Shown piece after piece: positions 22,243 through 34,289 of a stretch of 64,000 bases of DNA. The DNA is from Ctena decussata. Its lineage: Eukaryota > Mollusca > Bivalvia > Lucinida > Lucinidae. The DNA lies in the NCBI GenBank assembly GCA_963989385.1, contig OZ022508.1, positions 51,623,087 through 51,687,086 on the forward strand, given 5' to 3'. The position numbers and the translations under genes are program-made. Numbering within the stretch: the stretch's first letter is position 1; the number at the start of each line of letters is the position of its first letter. Below the pieces are notes generated by a model, which ran no database searches, had not been told where the DNA came from, and worked only from the letters and a program-made list of their open reading frames with translations.

Positions 22243-23284
22243 TAACCATCAGAGGAGATGGCAAATCCCCCGACCGAAGACCCCATGGGCTTTGGTAACA
22301 AGGGTGCACTTCAAAACACAAGTAAGTAATATATTGTCATTCTTTTATGCTTCTGATTGAGACTATCTGTTGAACAGGTGCATGATTATCTAACACTCAG
22401 ACTAAAACAGTATGCCAGATTGCTAAAACAGGTAAAATCTCAAACAGCCACCATGTATACAGATGTATAGAACATGATACATTAGACATTTCAAAATGTG
22501 TGAATAACTTCTAAAGTACAAGCCCTACAAACCTAATTTTGAGCTCTCTAGTAAGTGAATTTGGACAAAGAATCCAAACCTGAAAAAAAAATTGAGGGGG
22601 GGGGGGTGGAGCAGGAATGTAGAGGGGTTACAGACAGTTAGGAACACTGGCAGGATATCACGGCCAGATCATCAATATTCGTAAAGGTATAAGGCTATTA
22701 AATTTATGGAGCAGGCAGGGGATATACAGATTATACAGATATGGAACAGAGACACAAACTGCAGCTCAAACTTCTAAAGAGAAATATTTAGCAAAGTATG
22801 AATGCAAGAGTTGTCATTCATGCATAAGACAAATTGTCATGACCTGTTCTGCATATCTGCGAAGTATCATGAAAATATTTCGAAGGGTATTCAAGTTATG
22901 GAGCGGACACCTAAAACCATCAAGGGGGAATAACTCAAAAAGTAAGAAAGCAAGGTTGTCATTTTTGTTCGTGACACATTGTTTTCACCTCTTCTACATA
23001 TCTGTAAAGTATCATGAAAATATTTCAAAAGGTATTCAGGTTACAAAGTGGACACAAATCTGCCAAAACATCACCAAAGGGGAGATGACTCAAAAAGTAC
23101 AATAGCAAGAGTTGTCATTCTTGTACACATCGTCATGACCTGTTCTACATAACTGTGAGGTATCATGAAAATACTCCAAAGGGTATTCAAGATATAGAGC
23201 TGACAAGAAAATGATTACATACTGACAAACAAACGTACACCAAGCTCATTGCTATATCCCCGAACCTTTCGGTCATGGTATAAA
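22243..23284 (+). mobile_element. HINE, family P3, nested in P1b
   Basis: The 5' end is TAACCATC-loop-GATGGC followed by AATCCCCCGACC. The core is tandem units with 'tcatgacctgttctacat' and 'gtatcatgaaaatattccaaa'. A G-run follows an A-run at about 22584-22610. The 3' end is GCTATATCCCCGAACC then TTTCGGTCATGGTATAAAA, so the last arm has drifted. The flanks lie in an A-run of the P1b core ('aacaataataaaa'). Confidence 0.8.
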
Positions 23285-24439
23285 AACAATAACATTATTT
23301 ATGTAGTGGCTAATGTCATGAATTTGTATGCAAAGAATCAGCTTCATCCCACTTATGGTTTCTGAGAAAAAAATTTAATAATGTTTCGATTTTTTTTCCT
23401 GTATGTTGCCATGGCAACCAATCAAATTCAGTAATTTAGATAAAATTCATATGAAACATACTTATGAAACATTTCTGTAGAAAAAAACCCAAATAACTGC
23501 ATCAAGATAGCAAAAATTGCAAATGTCCATTTTTCCCATTATAAATAAATGCAAACTATAAGTTGCCATAGCAACCAAACTGCAAGAGCAATTGCCAAGA
23601 AAAATAGTAATTCTATAGAAGCTAGTGTTAAGATCCTTTCTGTAAAGTTTGAGCTTTATTAACCACATAGTTTCTGTGGAGATGATTTTTTAATATTTTT
23701 CTATTTTTAACTATTCGGTTGCAACGGCTGCCAGCCAAACTGGAATTTGCATAAATTTAATAAGGCTCGATGAGGACTACTCAATGAACATTTCTATGAA
23801 AGTTTTGTCACAATATCTGCAGTGACACAGCAATAAATGCACATTTTCCATTTTGCCATTATAAGTCAATGGCAAATTTAAGTTGCCATAGCAACCAAAT
23901 TGCTAAAGCGATTGCCAAGAAAAACAGTACTTTTATAGAGGCTAGTACTAAGATCCTTTCTGTGAAGTTTGAGCTTTATTGGTTGCATAGTTTCTGAGGA
24001 GATGATTTTTAAATATTTTTTCTATTTTAAACCATTCTGTTGCCATAGCAACTAGCCAAACTTTGCAATTTACATACATTTCATGTGGTTGATAGAGGAC
24101 TACTCAAGGAACATTTCTGTGAAAGTTTTGTCAAAATATCTGCAGTGACATAGCAATAAATGCAAATTTTCTATTTTTCCCATAGAGGTCAATGGAAACT
24201 TTAAGTTGCCATAGCAACCAAAGTTCTGAAGCAATTTAGATAAAAAACAGTATTATTGGTTCCCCCTGCCTATAGATGCTATATATGAAATTTGGTAACA
24301 ATCGGCCCTGTAGTTTCAGAGGAGATGTCGTTTGAAAATGTTGACGGACGGACGGACTGACGGACGGACGGACGGACGGACGACGGATGCCTGCCTATAC
24401 TATAAGCTCACCTGTGAGCCTTCGGCTCAGGTGAGCTAA

Positions 24440-25940
24440 AAATTGACTTCAATCGGCCTAGTGGTTTCAGAGGAGAAGATGGTTGAAAATCTTAACAACG
24501 GAGGGGCTGACAGAATGACCTTGACCTTTAGTGACATAATATCTACAGCTGTTCATTTAGTTGACCATATATACCAAATATTGTACCTTAGACTTAAACA
24601 GTTTCTGAGAAATCCACTGTTTAGGCGTCATCCCATATAAAAGCCTAAGTTACCGAAGTTGACCGTGTCATAAATTAGGTCAAGGTCACCGCACGGTCAT
24701 CATTTGTACAAACTATGATGAGCCTAAATGCCCGATGCTACATGCCAACTTTCAAGGTCATAGGCCTTTTGGTTCTGAAGAAGAAGATTTTTAAGGGTTT
24801 TTACCATATATGGGTGTGGCAGCCATTTTTGTCATGTGACCCACACCCGGGGGTAGGAACTTTTGTTCCCCAACCCCACTGGGCTGTATATGAAATTTGG
24901 CTTCAATCAGCCCAGTGGTTTCAGAGAAGAAGATGTTTGAAAATCTTGACAACGGATGGACCGGCGAAATGACCTTGACCTTTAGTGACATAATATCTTC
25001 ATTAGCTCATTTAGTTGACCATGTATACCAAATATTGTACCTTGTACTTAATTAGTTCCTGAGAAATCCACTGGTTATGCATTTTCTCATATAAAAGCCT
25101 AACGTTCCAAAGTTGACCGTGTCATAAATTACGTCAAGGTCACTGCAAGGTCATCATTTGTATAAACTATGATCGACCAGCATGCCCGATGCTACATACC
25201 AAGTTTCAAGGTCATAGGCCTTTTGGTTCTGGAGAAGAAGATTTTTGAAGTGTTTTACCATATATGGGCATGGTGGCCATCTTGGTCATGCGACCCAGAC
25301 CCCTGGTAGGAATTTTTGTTTTTCCACCCCACTGAGACTCCATATGAAATTTGGCTTCAATCGGCCCAGTGGTTTCTGAGAAGAAAATGTTAGAAAATGT
25401 TGACGACGGATGGACCGACGGAATGACCTTGACCTTTAGTGACATAATATCTTCATTTGCTCATTTAGTTGACCATGTATACCAAGTATTGTACCTTAGA
25501 CTTAAATAGTTACTGAGAAATCCACCGTTTAAGCATTTTCTCATATAAAAGCCTAATGTTCCAAAGTTGACTGTGTCATAAATTAGGTCAAGGTCACCGC
25601 AAGGTCATCATTTGTACAAAATATGATCGACCAGCATGCCCGATGCTACATACCAAGTTTCAAGGTCATAGGCCTTTTGGTTCTGGAGAAGAAGATTTTT
25701 GAAGTGTTTTTACCATATATGGGCGTGGCGGCCATCTTGATCATGTGACCCAGATACCCGGAACAAACTTTCGTTCCCCTGACCTAGGTAAGCGCCACAT
25801 GAAATACGGTTTCAATCGTCCCAGCGGTTTCAGAGGAGAAGATGTTTGAAAATGTTGACGACGGACGACGGACGGACGGACGACGGATGCCTGGCTATAC
25901 TATAAGCTCACCTATGAGCCTAAAGGCTCAGGTGAGCTAA
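24440..25940 (+). mobile_element. HINE, family P1d, right part
   Basis: Continues the copy broken at 6591. It has about three 455-bp monomers, an ACGG tract at 25858-25886 and a 3' hairpin at 25909-25937 whose last arm is GGCTCAGGTGAGCTAA. Minus-strand open frames in each monomer are repeat shadows. Confidence 0.8.
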
Positions 25941-27098
25941 TTAATAAAATCAATCGAACTATTCAGTCATGCCGAACCCCTCCCAGTCTCATCCCTCCGC
26001 AAGCAGAAATAAAAGACAAAGACATTTTCATAGTTCGTACAAACCAAAGACCCCCCAAACCCTACGATAAATCATTTTGCAAACAAAATTGTTCCACAAA
26101 GTGAAAAGATGGGCAATGATCGGGAATTAATACAATCAAATCTCAAACCGATTTTTGGGACATTGTAAAATTTTCAGTGTTGGTATGCTTGTCGTCATTC
26201 ATGACGGGAGACGGTCTGATGACGTAGAAATCGATCAATATTGGAAGGTGGAAATTCCGAGAATGCAAGTGTTGAATGTTTTGTTTGATGACCTGTGGCG
26301 TAACAATAGTTTTTGCTTTCTGAAACGATTAAGGAAGGAAAGATAGAATGAATCACAGTGTAAAACGTAAGTGTCTGCTTGTTTCTATCTATAAGATTTT
26401 AAGAGCTGACTACCACACCTTTACCCTCAACCACCCCCTAAACTTACACACACACATACATAAACTCCTCCTGGGCATCCCCACCCCCAACCAGCACACA
26501 CACTACCATCTGGTGAGACAGTCAAACCTCGTACAACATTCTGAGCTACAACTGCATATGTGTTATTTCTCCAGAAGATCTGAACAAGTTTTAGTGAGAT
26601 TCGATGACATGATGAAGAACAGGCCTAACTGACAGATTGAGTGCTCATATACCATGAAATAAAAACAATTAAAATTCTTTTTTTTTCTAAATCTATATGC
26701 AATTACTATGTTTTTTTAGATTATAACCTTATACCAAAAGATAAGACCCTTACATGTCATGATAGCCTATACAACAATAAATACATTATTGGGGTATCAT
26801 GTGTATATGCTAAAATTACACAGAAAAGGTGCCCAGATAAGTAAAAAAAAAAAAAAAAGAATTAACTGGTTTTCAACTTATTTTGCAAGAAACAAAAAAA
26901 AAATAATCCTCCTTCAATGTAAAACAAGATGAAACATGGGCCACGCCCATTAAGGGAGAATGGGTCTGGGAGGGGAGGGGGAGAGGGGGCATGAAAAAAA
27001 TATATTCCATACATTTAAAAGCCAAAAATTATGTTTTAGCTTGAATCTCATAAAAAAGAAATTTAAAGACTTATCAACAGAAATACCATAAACTAAAA
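25941..27098. other. Non-repeat stretch without a supported gene
   Basis: CpG-containing and open-frame-rich text at 26150-26640 was examined. A plus-strand frame at 26155-26346 and an acceptor-like site before 26562 exist, but they do not splice in frame. A-runs and an A/G-rich tract (26838-27000) follow. I see no feature I can support. Confidence 0.4.
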
Positions 27099-28387
27099 CT
27101 AGAAAATGTGTTTATGAAACACTATGCCCCCAACCATATGCTTGTCTCTAGAGAAGGTTCATCCAATAATGCTTGTACCTTTGTACCATAGGCTTACAAT
27201 GCACTAAGTCGAAAAAGGGGCTTAACTCAGTCAAAAACTTACGAATTGTTTTCGAAAGTTAATCAGGTCATCTACACCTTGGGCAATATCAACCTAAAAT
27301 CATGATCCTAGCATCAGGGGTTTTCCAAATATTTTGTTCACAAGCTTCCATAGGCAAATAATGCACTAAGTTGAAAAAGGGGCATAACTCAATCCAAAAT
27401 TTACAAATTATTTTCAAAAGTTAATCAGGTCATCTACACCACAGGCAGTATCTTCCTGCATAAAATCATGCTCCTGGCATCAGGTGTTCTTGAGATATTT
27501 TGTTCTCAAGGTTCCATAGGCTTACAATGCTTTAAGTCGAAAAAGGGGCATAACTCAATCAAAAATTCATGATTTCTTTTCAAAAGTTAATCAGGTCATC
27601 TACACCACAGGCAGTATCTTCCTGCAAAAAATCATGCTCCTAACATCAGGGGTTCTTGAGATATTTTGTTCACAAGGTTCCATAGGCTTACAATGCACTA
27701 AGTCGAAAAAGGGGCATAACTTTGTCAAAAATTCACGAATTTGTTTCAAAAGTTAATGAGGTCATCTACACCTTAGGCATTCTCATTTTGCAAAGCCTCA
27801 TGATCCTAGCATCAGGGGTTCTTGAGATATTCTGTTCACAAGGTTCCACAGGCTAAGTCGAAAAAGGGGCATAACTCTGGAAATACATTGCCGGCGGAAA
27901 AATAAAAAAATACGGGTCTGCTTATTTTCCATACTGATCATGTGTATAAAGTTTCAAGTTCCTAGCTCTTATTGTTCTTGACTATATGTAAGGGTACCTT
28001 TGTACCATAGGCCTCAATGCACTAAGTCGAAAAAGGGGAATAACTCGATCAAAAACTCACGATTTTTTTTCAAAAGTTAATCAGGTCATCTACACCACAG
28101 GCAGTATCTTCCTGCAAAAAATCATGCTCCTAGCTTCAGGGGTTCTTGAGATATTTTGTTCACAAGGTTCCACAGGCTAAGTCGAAAAAGGGGCATAACT
28201 CTTGAAATATGTGACCCGCGGAAAAAAGAAAAAACACGTGTTCGCTTATTTTTCATACTGATCATGTGTATAAAGTTTCAAGCTCCTAGCTCTTACGGTT
28301 CTTGAGTTATAGATGGAGGACAAACGGACAGACGGACAGGCCCAAACCAATATGCCCCCACAATTTCTCCGAAATTGGGGGCATAAA
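27099..28387 (+). mobile_element. HINE, family P4, complete
   Basis: The 5' end is CTAGAAAATGTG with the arm TATGCCCCCAA (about 27123-27133). The core has several tandem units with 'gaaaaaggggcataactc' and 'caggtcatctacacc'. An ACGG-like tract lies at 28317-28340. The 3' hairpin at 28352-28385 ends TTGGGGGCATA, a perfect 11-nt reverse complement of the 5' arm. Flanks are A-rich. Confidence 0.85.
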
Positions 28388-28533
28388 AAATAAAAAATAT
28401 TTCATATTTCATTAATTCAATCCAACTTAAATGCAGCCTCTGACTAAAGAAAAGAAACTTGAACATGTTTGCATTATAAACAAGTAAATTGAATTTCCTC
28501 CTATCAAGAGAGTAATAGTAGTTATTAACTTAC

Positions 28534-28619
28534 CTTGATGGCAGGCATGGAAATGGATCTTGAGACTTTGCTACATATTTAATCAAGTGTACTGGACAGC
28601 TGTGTGTTTGTTTTTTAAT
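28534..28619 (-). CDS. Candidate host exon (86 nt)
   Basis: On the minus strand the acceptor CTGAGTCAG opens a frame of 28 codons plus two bases, ending at a good donor AAG|GTAAGT (28533-28528). The other two frames stop. The peptide starts IKKQTHSCPVHLIKYVAK and contains two Cys-Pro pairs; no family recognised. The entry phase (0) matches the exit phase of the exon at 29284-29475. It lies in a short non-repetitive gap between a P4 HINE and a retroposon tail. Confidence 0.55.
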
Positions 28620-28883
28620 CTGACTCAGAATCATATTAGAGAAACATATCTCATTCAACTAAAATTTAAGAGAAATTCTCCACTTTAGGTACATGTACCA
28701 TTCAATATTGAATAAGATTTCCCCCTACTGACCGATTTCGATGAATTTTTTGGCAACAGTTAGAGCAAATTCCTCAAACTCGCACCTGAAAATGATCACT
28801 GAGAACTATATAAACACACTGTGGTATCTTACTTAGTAACCAAAGTATTATTAATCTATATGTTGTGACCCCTCGTTAGAATT

Positions 28884-29003
28884 CTTCAAATTCAAATTCA
28901 AATTCTTTATTACTCTTAGTTTTACATACGTAGACAACATGAGGAGCAATAGGTATATTGTATGGCTAAGACACATGGCGGCATAGCCAAATACGTCAGA
29001 TAC
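28884..29003 (-). mobile_element. 3' tail of a retroposon (LINE or SINE)
   Basis: On the minus strand the text runs 'gtaaaactaagagtaataaag' and ends in three copies of an ATTTGA hexamer (28886-28905). A 3' end made of a short tandem motif with no inverted repeats is typical of some non-LTR retrotransposons and their SINEs. No reverse transcriptase is present. Confidence 0.45.
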
Positions 29004-29124
29004 AATAAAGACCTTTGACCGAAACATTCGATCCGGACACCAGAGCGAACATTGACGCTGATGCGGACGCTGACGCCAGGGTGACAACAACAGCTCTTCC
29101 TGAACTTTCGTTCAGGTGAGCTAA
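29004..29124 (+). mobile_element. HINE 3' end, truncated
   Basis: The last 120 bp of a P1-type element: a GACGC(T/C)GA-like repeat at 29048-29082 in place of ACGG, then AGCTCTTCCTGAA and TTCAGGTGAGCTAA. It abuts the retroposon tail, so its 5' part was lost or displaced. Confidence 0.65.
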
Positions 29125-29283
29125 AAACTTGCTTCTCAAGGGAGCCAGTTGGGTTTTTTATTTGAAAAGCTGAAATGTGAGACAAATCCTTCTGTCCTAG
29201 GTGACAGTTATCTCCCCTGAAAGTGTTCAAAAAGAAGGCAGATTGCTATGTTAATCCGAAACCATGTGACTACAATTTCCTAC

Positions 29284-29475
29284 CTCATCATTCCTGTGAG
29301 GCAAGCTGTGAAGAGACTGAGTGTGAAATAATGGTGACTGATGACATGGTAGATGAATGTTGTTTTCAAGCTCAGCTGAATGGGTTGGGAGTATTGGTAG
29401 TTGATTGTTGTTCTGTGGTTCAGTTGTAGGGGTTGAGACAATTTTCACAGGGAAATGGTGAGGTGAACATACAGG
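29284..29475 (-). CDS. Candidate host exon (192 nt)
   Basis: On the minus strand a strong acceptor (pyrimidine-rich TTCTTTATTTCAG just above 29475) precedes exactly 64 open codons ending at GAG|GTAGG (29283-29279). The product is rich in Pro, Thr, Ser, His and Asn (for example STPTTEPQNNNQLPILPTHS), like a disordered linker of a large intracellular protein. Both phases are 0, fitting the exons at 60201-60326 and 28534-28619. The sequence is not repeated in the window. Function unknown. Confidence 0.6.
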
Positions 29476-29531
29476 CTGAAATAAAGAACAGCAGTAACAT
29501 GTCACTGATTTTCTGAATCGAAATTGATTAC

Positions 29532-29930
29532 AAGAGGACTATGAGGCCCTGAATCGCACACCTGAGTAAAAAAATGCAAAGGTCAACCTGGTAGTTTAAA
29601 AATGTCAAATTATGAGAAACAATGGTTGAAGGTCAAAGAATGACCTTAACCTCTATTGCTAAATAAGAGGGCCATTAGGCCCTGAGCCGCTCACCTGAAT
29701 AAAAGGTCAAAGGTAAAATGAGGATCATCAACTGAACAAACCTGATAGTTTGAAACTGTCAAATATGTCCACAACATGCAAGCAAAGTTAGAAAAAGATC
29801 AATTGAAAACTGTAGAAGTTGATTACACAAACTCTATACCACAAAGTGTGACGAACGGATGGACAGAGGGTCAGACGGCAGACAGGGGCAAACAGGGCGT
29901 CAACTCAAAATTTTGAAAAATATATAGAAA
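29532..29930 (+). mobile_element. Two HINE 5' ends in tandem, 3' ends lost
   Basis: CAAGAGGACTATGAGG with CGCACACCTGAG starts at 29532. A second start, TAAGAGGGCCATTAGGCCC with CGCTCACCTGAA, follows at 29664. Near 29846-29895 a degraded ACGG/ACAG tract appears, but no hairpin or CTAA end follows. These are eroded P1c-like copies. Confidence 0.55.
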
Positions 29931-30415
29931 TATAGGACATTTTAGAGCAAAATATAGGACAAATATAGGACATTACGGTGGGCCTCCACCATCCCCATAG
30001 CCATCCACTTACCACCTTTTCTTTATTCTAAATACAGCTATTGCTATTGTCTTTAAACATAAAATGAAAATACATGTACTTAAGTCAGAGCTCCAGGTAT
30101 GAGGGGATACTGAAGAAAATTTTTCTTATTTCTCAATGAAAACATACGTTGTGACCCTTCATTGGACAAGTCTGGGTGAGGTGCTTCTGTTTTACAACAT
30201 ATGTTTTGATGGAGCATATGAGAACATTATCCCTAAATTATCCCTGTTACCCCTTCTGATCTGGATCCGAGCTCTGTTAAGTAACAATATACAGAATTAA
30301 AACAGAATCTTAGGAACATGATTTGACAATACATAGTCTAGATGAAGCTTAAACAGCTCTTTATCAGAAATGCCTGTGGCAGATATAATATCCCTATCAA
30401 TCAAAATAGAAAAGA
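29931..30415. other. No gene seen
   Basis: AT-rich, non-repeat. One donor-like site on the minus strand (about 30026-30031) has no matching exon. Confidence 0.4.
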
Positions 30416-32285
30416 CAAGAGCATGTGAGCAGAGGCTCACCTATACCCCCGGCCAGCGCCACCTCCTAATAAAAACACACTTAATACAAAACTTTAAAGC
30501 AAATGTTAAATAACAGACATATGAGTGGACAATCTATTACAAATCCAGTGGAAAGCCTTTAGACAAATACACAATGGTTCCATTAAAACATGCAAATAAT
30601 GTAATCAAAAGAAAATACAAATTTAACACAAAATTTCAACACAAATTTACATAAAGTTCAATGTCAGTGACCTTGACCTAAAGTCAGCAGCAGCATCCAG
30701 GTGATGTCAACTAGTCAATTTAAACCTATACCTAAACCTAGTCACATAGCAATCTGAGAAATCTTTGACATAAATTTTACCATTTATCCCATTGGAGACA
30801 GAGATGGAAAAAAAAAAGAAAAAATGCAAAAGAAGGCCAAAAGAAGGCCAAAAGAAATCTTAGCATTTTGATTTCTTTCCTACAATAAACTTGGCCATTC
30901 TCAAGATGTAAACAAAATTTGAAGACTGTGGCTCTCTAAGGAACAGAGAATGTGACAAAAAATAAACTGGAGAGAAAGAAAAATGGACAAACAGAGGGAA
31001 TGATAAGCAGGAGGCAAATACTCTATTACACCATACAACTAGTCATACCCAACATTTGCACCAAATTTCAAAATCCTAGCTGTAGTGGTTCCAGAGAAAT
31101 CTTGGGACAGAAAAAGTTTAATTTTAAAGGAGAGAAAGAAGAAATGGACAAACAAAGGGAATGATAAGGAGGAGCAGGCTGATGTTTTCTTACACAATAC
31201 AACTAGACATACTCAATGTTTGTAATAAATTTCAAAATCCTAGGTGTAGTTGTTCCTGAGAAATCTATGATAGAAATTTAATTGAAGAGCAAGAAAACAT
31301 GGACAAACAAAGGGAATGATAAGCAGAAGAAAGCTAATTGTCCCTTATACGGTACATCTAGTTATACGCAACATTTGTACCAACCTGTTGTGGTTCCTGA
31401 AAAATCTGTGACAGAAATTTAATTGGAGAGAAAGAAAAAATGGACAAACAAAGAGAACGATAAGCAGAAGGAGACTGATACTCTCTCACACGGTACATCT
31501 AGTAATAACCAACATTTGTACAAAATTTCAAAATCCTAGCTGTTGTGGTTCCTGAGAAATCTGTGACAGAAATTTAATTGGAGAGAAAGAAAAAATAGAC
31601 AAACAAAGGGAATGATAAGCAGGAGAAGGCTGATTGTCTCTTTCAAAATACAACTAGTCATACCTAACATTTGTACCAAATTTCAAAATCCTAGCTATTG
31701 TGGTTCCAGAGAAATCTGTCAAAGAAATTCAATTGGAGAGAAAGAAAAAATGGACAAACAAAGGGAATGATAAGCAGGAGAAGGCTGATTGTCTCTTACA
31801 AAATACAACTAGTCATACCTAACATTTGTACCACATTTCAAAATCCTAGCTATTGTGGTTCCTGAGAAATCTGTGACAGAAATTTAATTGGAGAGAAAGA
31901 AAAAATAGACAAACAAAGGGAATGATAAGCAGGAAAAGGCCTATTATCTCTTACACAGTACAACTAGTCATACCCAACGTTAGTACCAAATTTCAAAATC
32001 CTAGCTATTGTGGTTCCTGAGAAATCTGTGACAGAAATTTAATTGGAGAGAAAGAAAAAATGGACAAACAAAGGGAATGATAAGCAGGAGAAGGCTGATT
32101 GTCTCTTACACGGTACAACTAGTCATACCCAACATTTGTACCAAATTTCAAAATCCTAGCTATTGTGGTTCCTGAGAAATCTGTGACAGAAAAAATGTTA
32201 ACATACACATACACACACAAACATATTAACGGAAAAACCAAAAACTATATACCCCCTATATACTTCGTATACCGGGGGTATAAAT
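30416..32285 (+). mobile_element. HINE, family P6, complete
   Basis: The 5' end is CAAGAGCAT with a GTGAGC/GCTCAC hairpin and the arm ATACCCCCGG (30443-30452). The core has about eight tandem copies of a 152-158-bp unit ('cctgagaaatctgtgacagaa' at about 31393 to 32170, 'tggacaaacaaagggaatgataagcagg' in parts). The 3' hairpin (about 32249-32281) ends CCGGGGGTAT (32272-32281), a perfect 10-nt reverse complement of the 5' arm, then AAA. There is no ACGG tract; a CATACACA run sits in its place at 32203-32222. Confidence 0.85.
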
Positions 32286-32642
32286 ATATTACAAGGTATC
32301 TGCTTGAATATGAAAAAAAAAAATGCAGCACTTGCTGGTACATTTGTCTCAAAAGGTGTTTATACTGATCCTATATAAATATCAGTTAAAGTAACTTGCT
32401 CCAAATTTTGACATGATTTAAAGAAGTTTTTTGCTGAATGTTATGTGAAACAATCTTTCAGCTCTACAGAACTATCTAAGTGTATGTTATCATTTTTCAA
32501 TTCTAATCAACCTAACATTAAACAGTAAAAGATTCCCTTTCTTCAATGGAAATATGGCAAAAATCAGCTAAACTTTGATCATAGCTAATACTTATGGCTA
32601 TTAGATTTCTGTGGCCTTGTTGGCGATTTGTCACTGGTATAT

Positions 32643-33240
32643 CAGGGCTCGAAATTTCCGCTCGTCCGCTTGTATTTACGAGTAGATGGTCGGTAAGGAC
32701 GAGTGGAAATTGTCACTGACTTGCCCTGCCGGACGAGTAGGTTTTTCCTCCATGAAAATTGTCTAATCATGCCGTTCAGGAAAAGCACTTTACAAATCGA
32801 TCAAATTACAGCAAACAAATAGTGACTGTAACGCAAAAGGCATGAAATCCCATAGATTTCCGCATCATGTTGCCTAAAAAATGAAAACGGAAATGGCAAA
32901 CTGTAAATAAACAGTGGGCATGCGCATAGCGAACATCGACCGGATAAGGATTCGCACCAACGCGGTTTCGCCTAAGTTGTTGCCCTCTATAATTGCATGA
33001 TTACAAATGCATAATCCAACTCAAATAGTTGTATAGGACATTATTTTCATGTCCTCTCTTGAATAAAGCAGAAAAAAATTTACTTTGGTGCAGAAATCTT
33101 TATAAACGAAACCTCTTTGTACGATCTTGAATTGGGACGAAACCATATTACCTACGGAAAGTACCGGAAATAACCGAGTGAAAATGAAAGTGAAAATAGA
33201 ATACGGACAAGTAGGTTTTTGAAAGGACGAGTAAAAATTT
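32643..33240. mobile_element. TIR element (hAT-like), right end truncated
   Basis: The left end is CAGGGCTCGAAATTTCC with GCTCGTCC. The right end reads, reverse-complemented, AAATTTTTACTCGTCC and then CTACTTGTCC, matching internal left-end text (GGACGAGTAGG, 32742). The outer CAGGGCTCG of the right end is missing. No transposase frame is inside. Confidence 0.55.
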
Positions 33241-33244
33241 GAAA

Positions 33245-33964
33245 AATTTGCTTTTGTATATTTATGAGCAATTGTTGAGACATGACTTGCCATCTGACCC
33301 CAGATTGTGACCTTGACCTAGGATTTGGGAATATAAATATTACCGGTATGTGTGACAAACCTTCTCATCATGCTTTGTATTTCCGTGAAATTTGATGAAA
33401 TTCAGTAATGTAGTTTTAAAGTAATCGCAGAGACACTATTTGACCTCTAAGCCCAGACAGTGACCTTGACCTTGGCTTTGGGAATATGGATATTATATGT
33501 GACAAATCTTCTCATTACTCTTTACGCTTCTGTGAAATTTGATGAAATTCAGCTATGTAGTTTTAAAGTAATCGCAGAGACACTATTTGACCTCTAACCC
33601 CTGACAGTGACCTTGACCTTGGGCGTGGGAACCAAACTCTTGTGCACGACACACCTTCTCATTGTGCTCTATCTATCTGTGAAGTTTCATCAAATTTGCT
33701 TCAGTAGTTTATAAGTTATAGCTGAGACACGATTTAAGACATGATTTGACCTTTGACCCAATTGTGACCTTGACCTTTGGCGTAGGAACCAAACTCTTGT
33801 GTGCAACACACCTTCTCAATGTGCTCTATCTTTCTGTGAAGTTTCATCAAATTTGCTTCAGTAGTTTTTAAGTTATGGCTGAGACACGATTTGTTACGGA
33901 CGGACGGACGGACGGACGGTGCGATTTTAATACGCCCACCCGAAGTTCCTTCGGGGGCATAAAA
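33245..33964 (+). mobile_element. HINE, family P2
   Basis: About four tandem monomers of about 150-170 bp, an (ACGG)n tract at 33896-33919 and a 3' hairpin ending CCTTCGGGGGCATAAA at 33963. The 5' terminal arm is absent where it meets the TIR element at 33240. Each monomer carries TGACCTTGACC. Confidence 0.75.
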
Positions 33965-34289
33965 ATAGGTAAAAATAATTGTTAAATGTTTTTCATATAA
34001 TTTGCTTAGTCCGTTGTAACCCGTCTGTTGGTCTAAATTATTTAGTTCAATAAAGATAGCTGAGTTGCCATCTATTTGGGAAAGAGCTGCTGACTCGGCT
34101 TATCACTTGTAATTTATTGTTTGTTGGGATGTCTTTGTCAATCTTTCCCTTTGATGTTGGGGATAGGGTTTGGGATCTGATTCAGTCAGTTCCTGAAGTG
34201 TAGTTACTCTTTAAATTTGTTTAAGATATTATGCATTTCCTCATTACCTGCAAGTTTGAAAAGGATCGGATCAGTAGAAACCAAGAAAA

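Larger units (their letters stand above)
6592..24439 (+). mobile_element. 17.8-kb compound insertion bounded by P1-type HINE ends
   Basis: The left end (CCAGAGGACC, palindrome, arm AGCTCACCTGAG) and the right end (24414-24439, hairpin ending CTCAGGTGAGCTAA) are those of family P1b. Outside them the two halves of one P1d element rejoin. Inside lie the RepHel gene (minus), a second partial RepHel 5' region, HINEs P1f, P4 and P3, and a piggyBac-type MITE. It could be one large element carrying the Helentron block, or a P1b HINE that received the Helentron and the others later. The P1b core is recognisable only from about 21.1 kb on, which favours later insertion but does not prove it. Confidence 0.6.
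21011..24439 (+). mobile_element. HINE, family P1b body and 3' end, with nested elements
   Basis: The core monomers are those of the reference copy at 2218-3872 ('ttgccatagcaaccaaa', 'ctgcagtgacatagcaataaatgcaaat'). It is interrupted by a TTAA-flanked MITE (21737-21958) and a P3 HINE (22243-23284). An (ACGG)n tract lies at 24343-24385 and the terminal hairpin ends CTCAGGTGAGCTAA at 24439. The corresponding 5' end is most likely the one at 6592. Confidence 0.75.

Noticed and set aside
26155..26640. Possible two-exon plus-strand gene with a poly(A) signal near 26660
   Set aside because: The donor near 26369 and acceptor near 26561 join out of frame and the first frame ends in a stop before the donor.
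30000..30060. Donor-like site GTG|GTAAGT on the minus strand
   Set aside because: No acceptor gives an open exon longer than about 15 nt.
30952..32200. CRISPR-like regular direct repeats
   Set aside because: Units are 150 bp and contiguous without unique spacers; this is the core of the P6 HINE.
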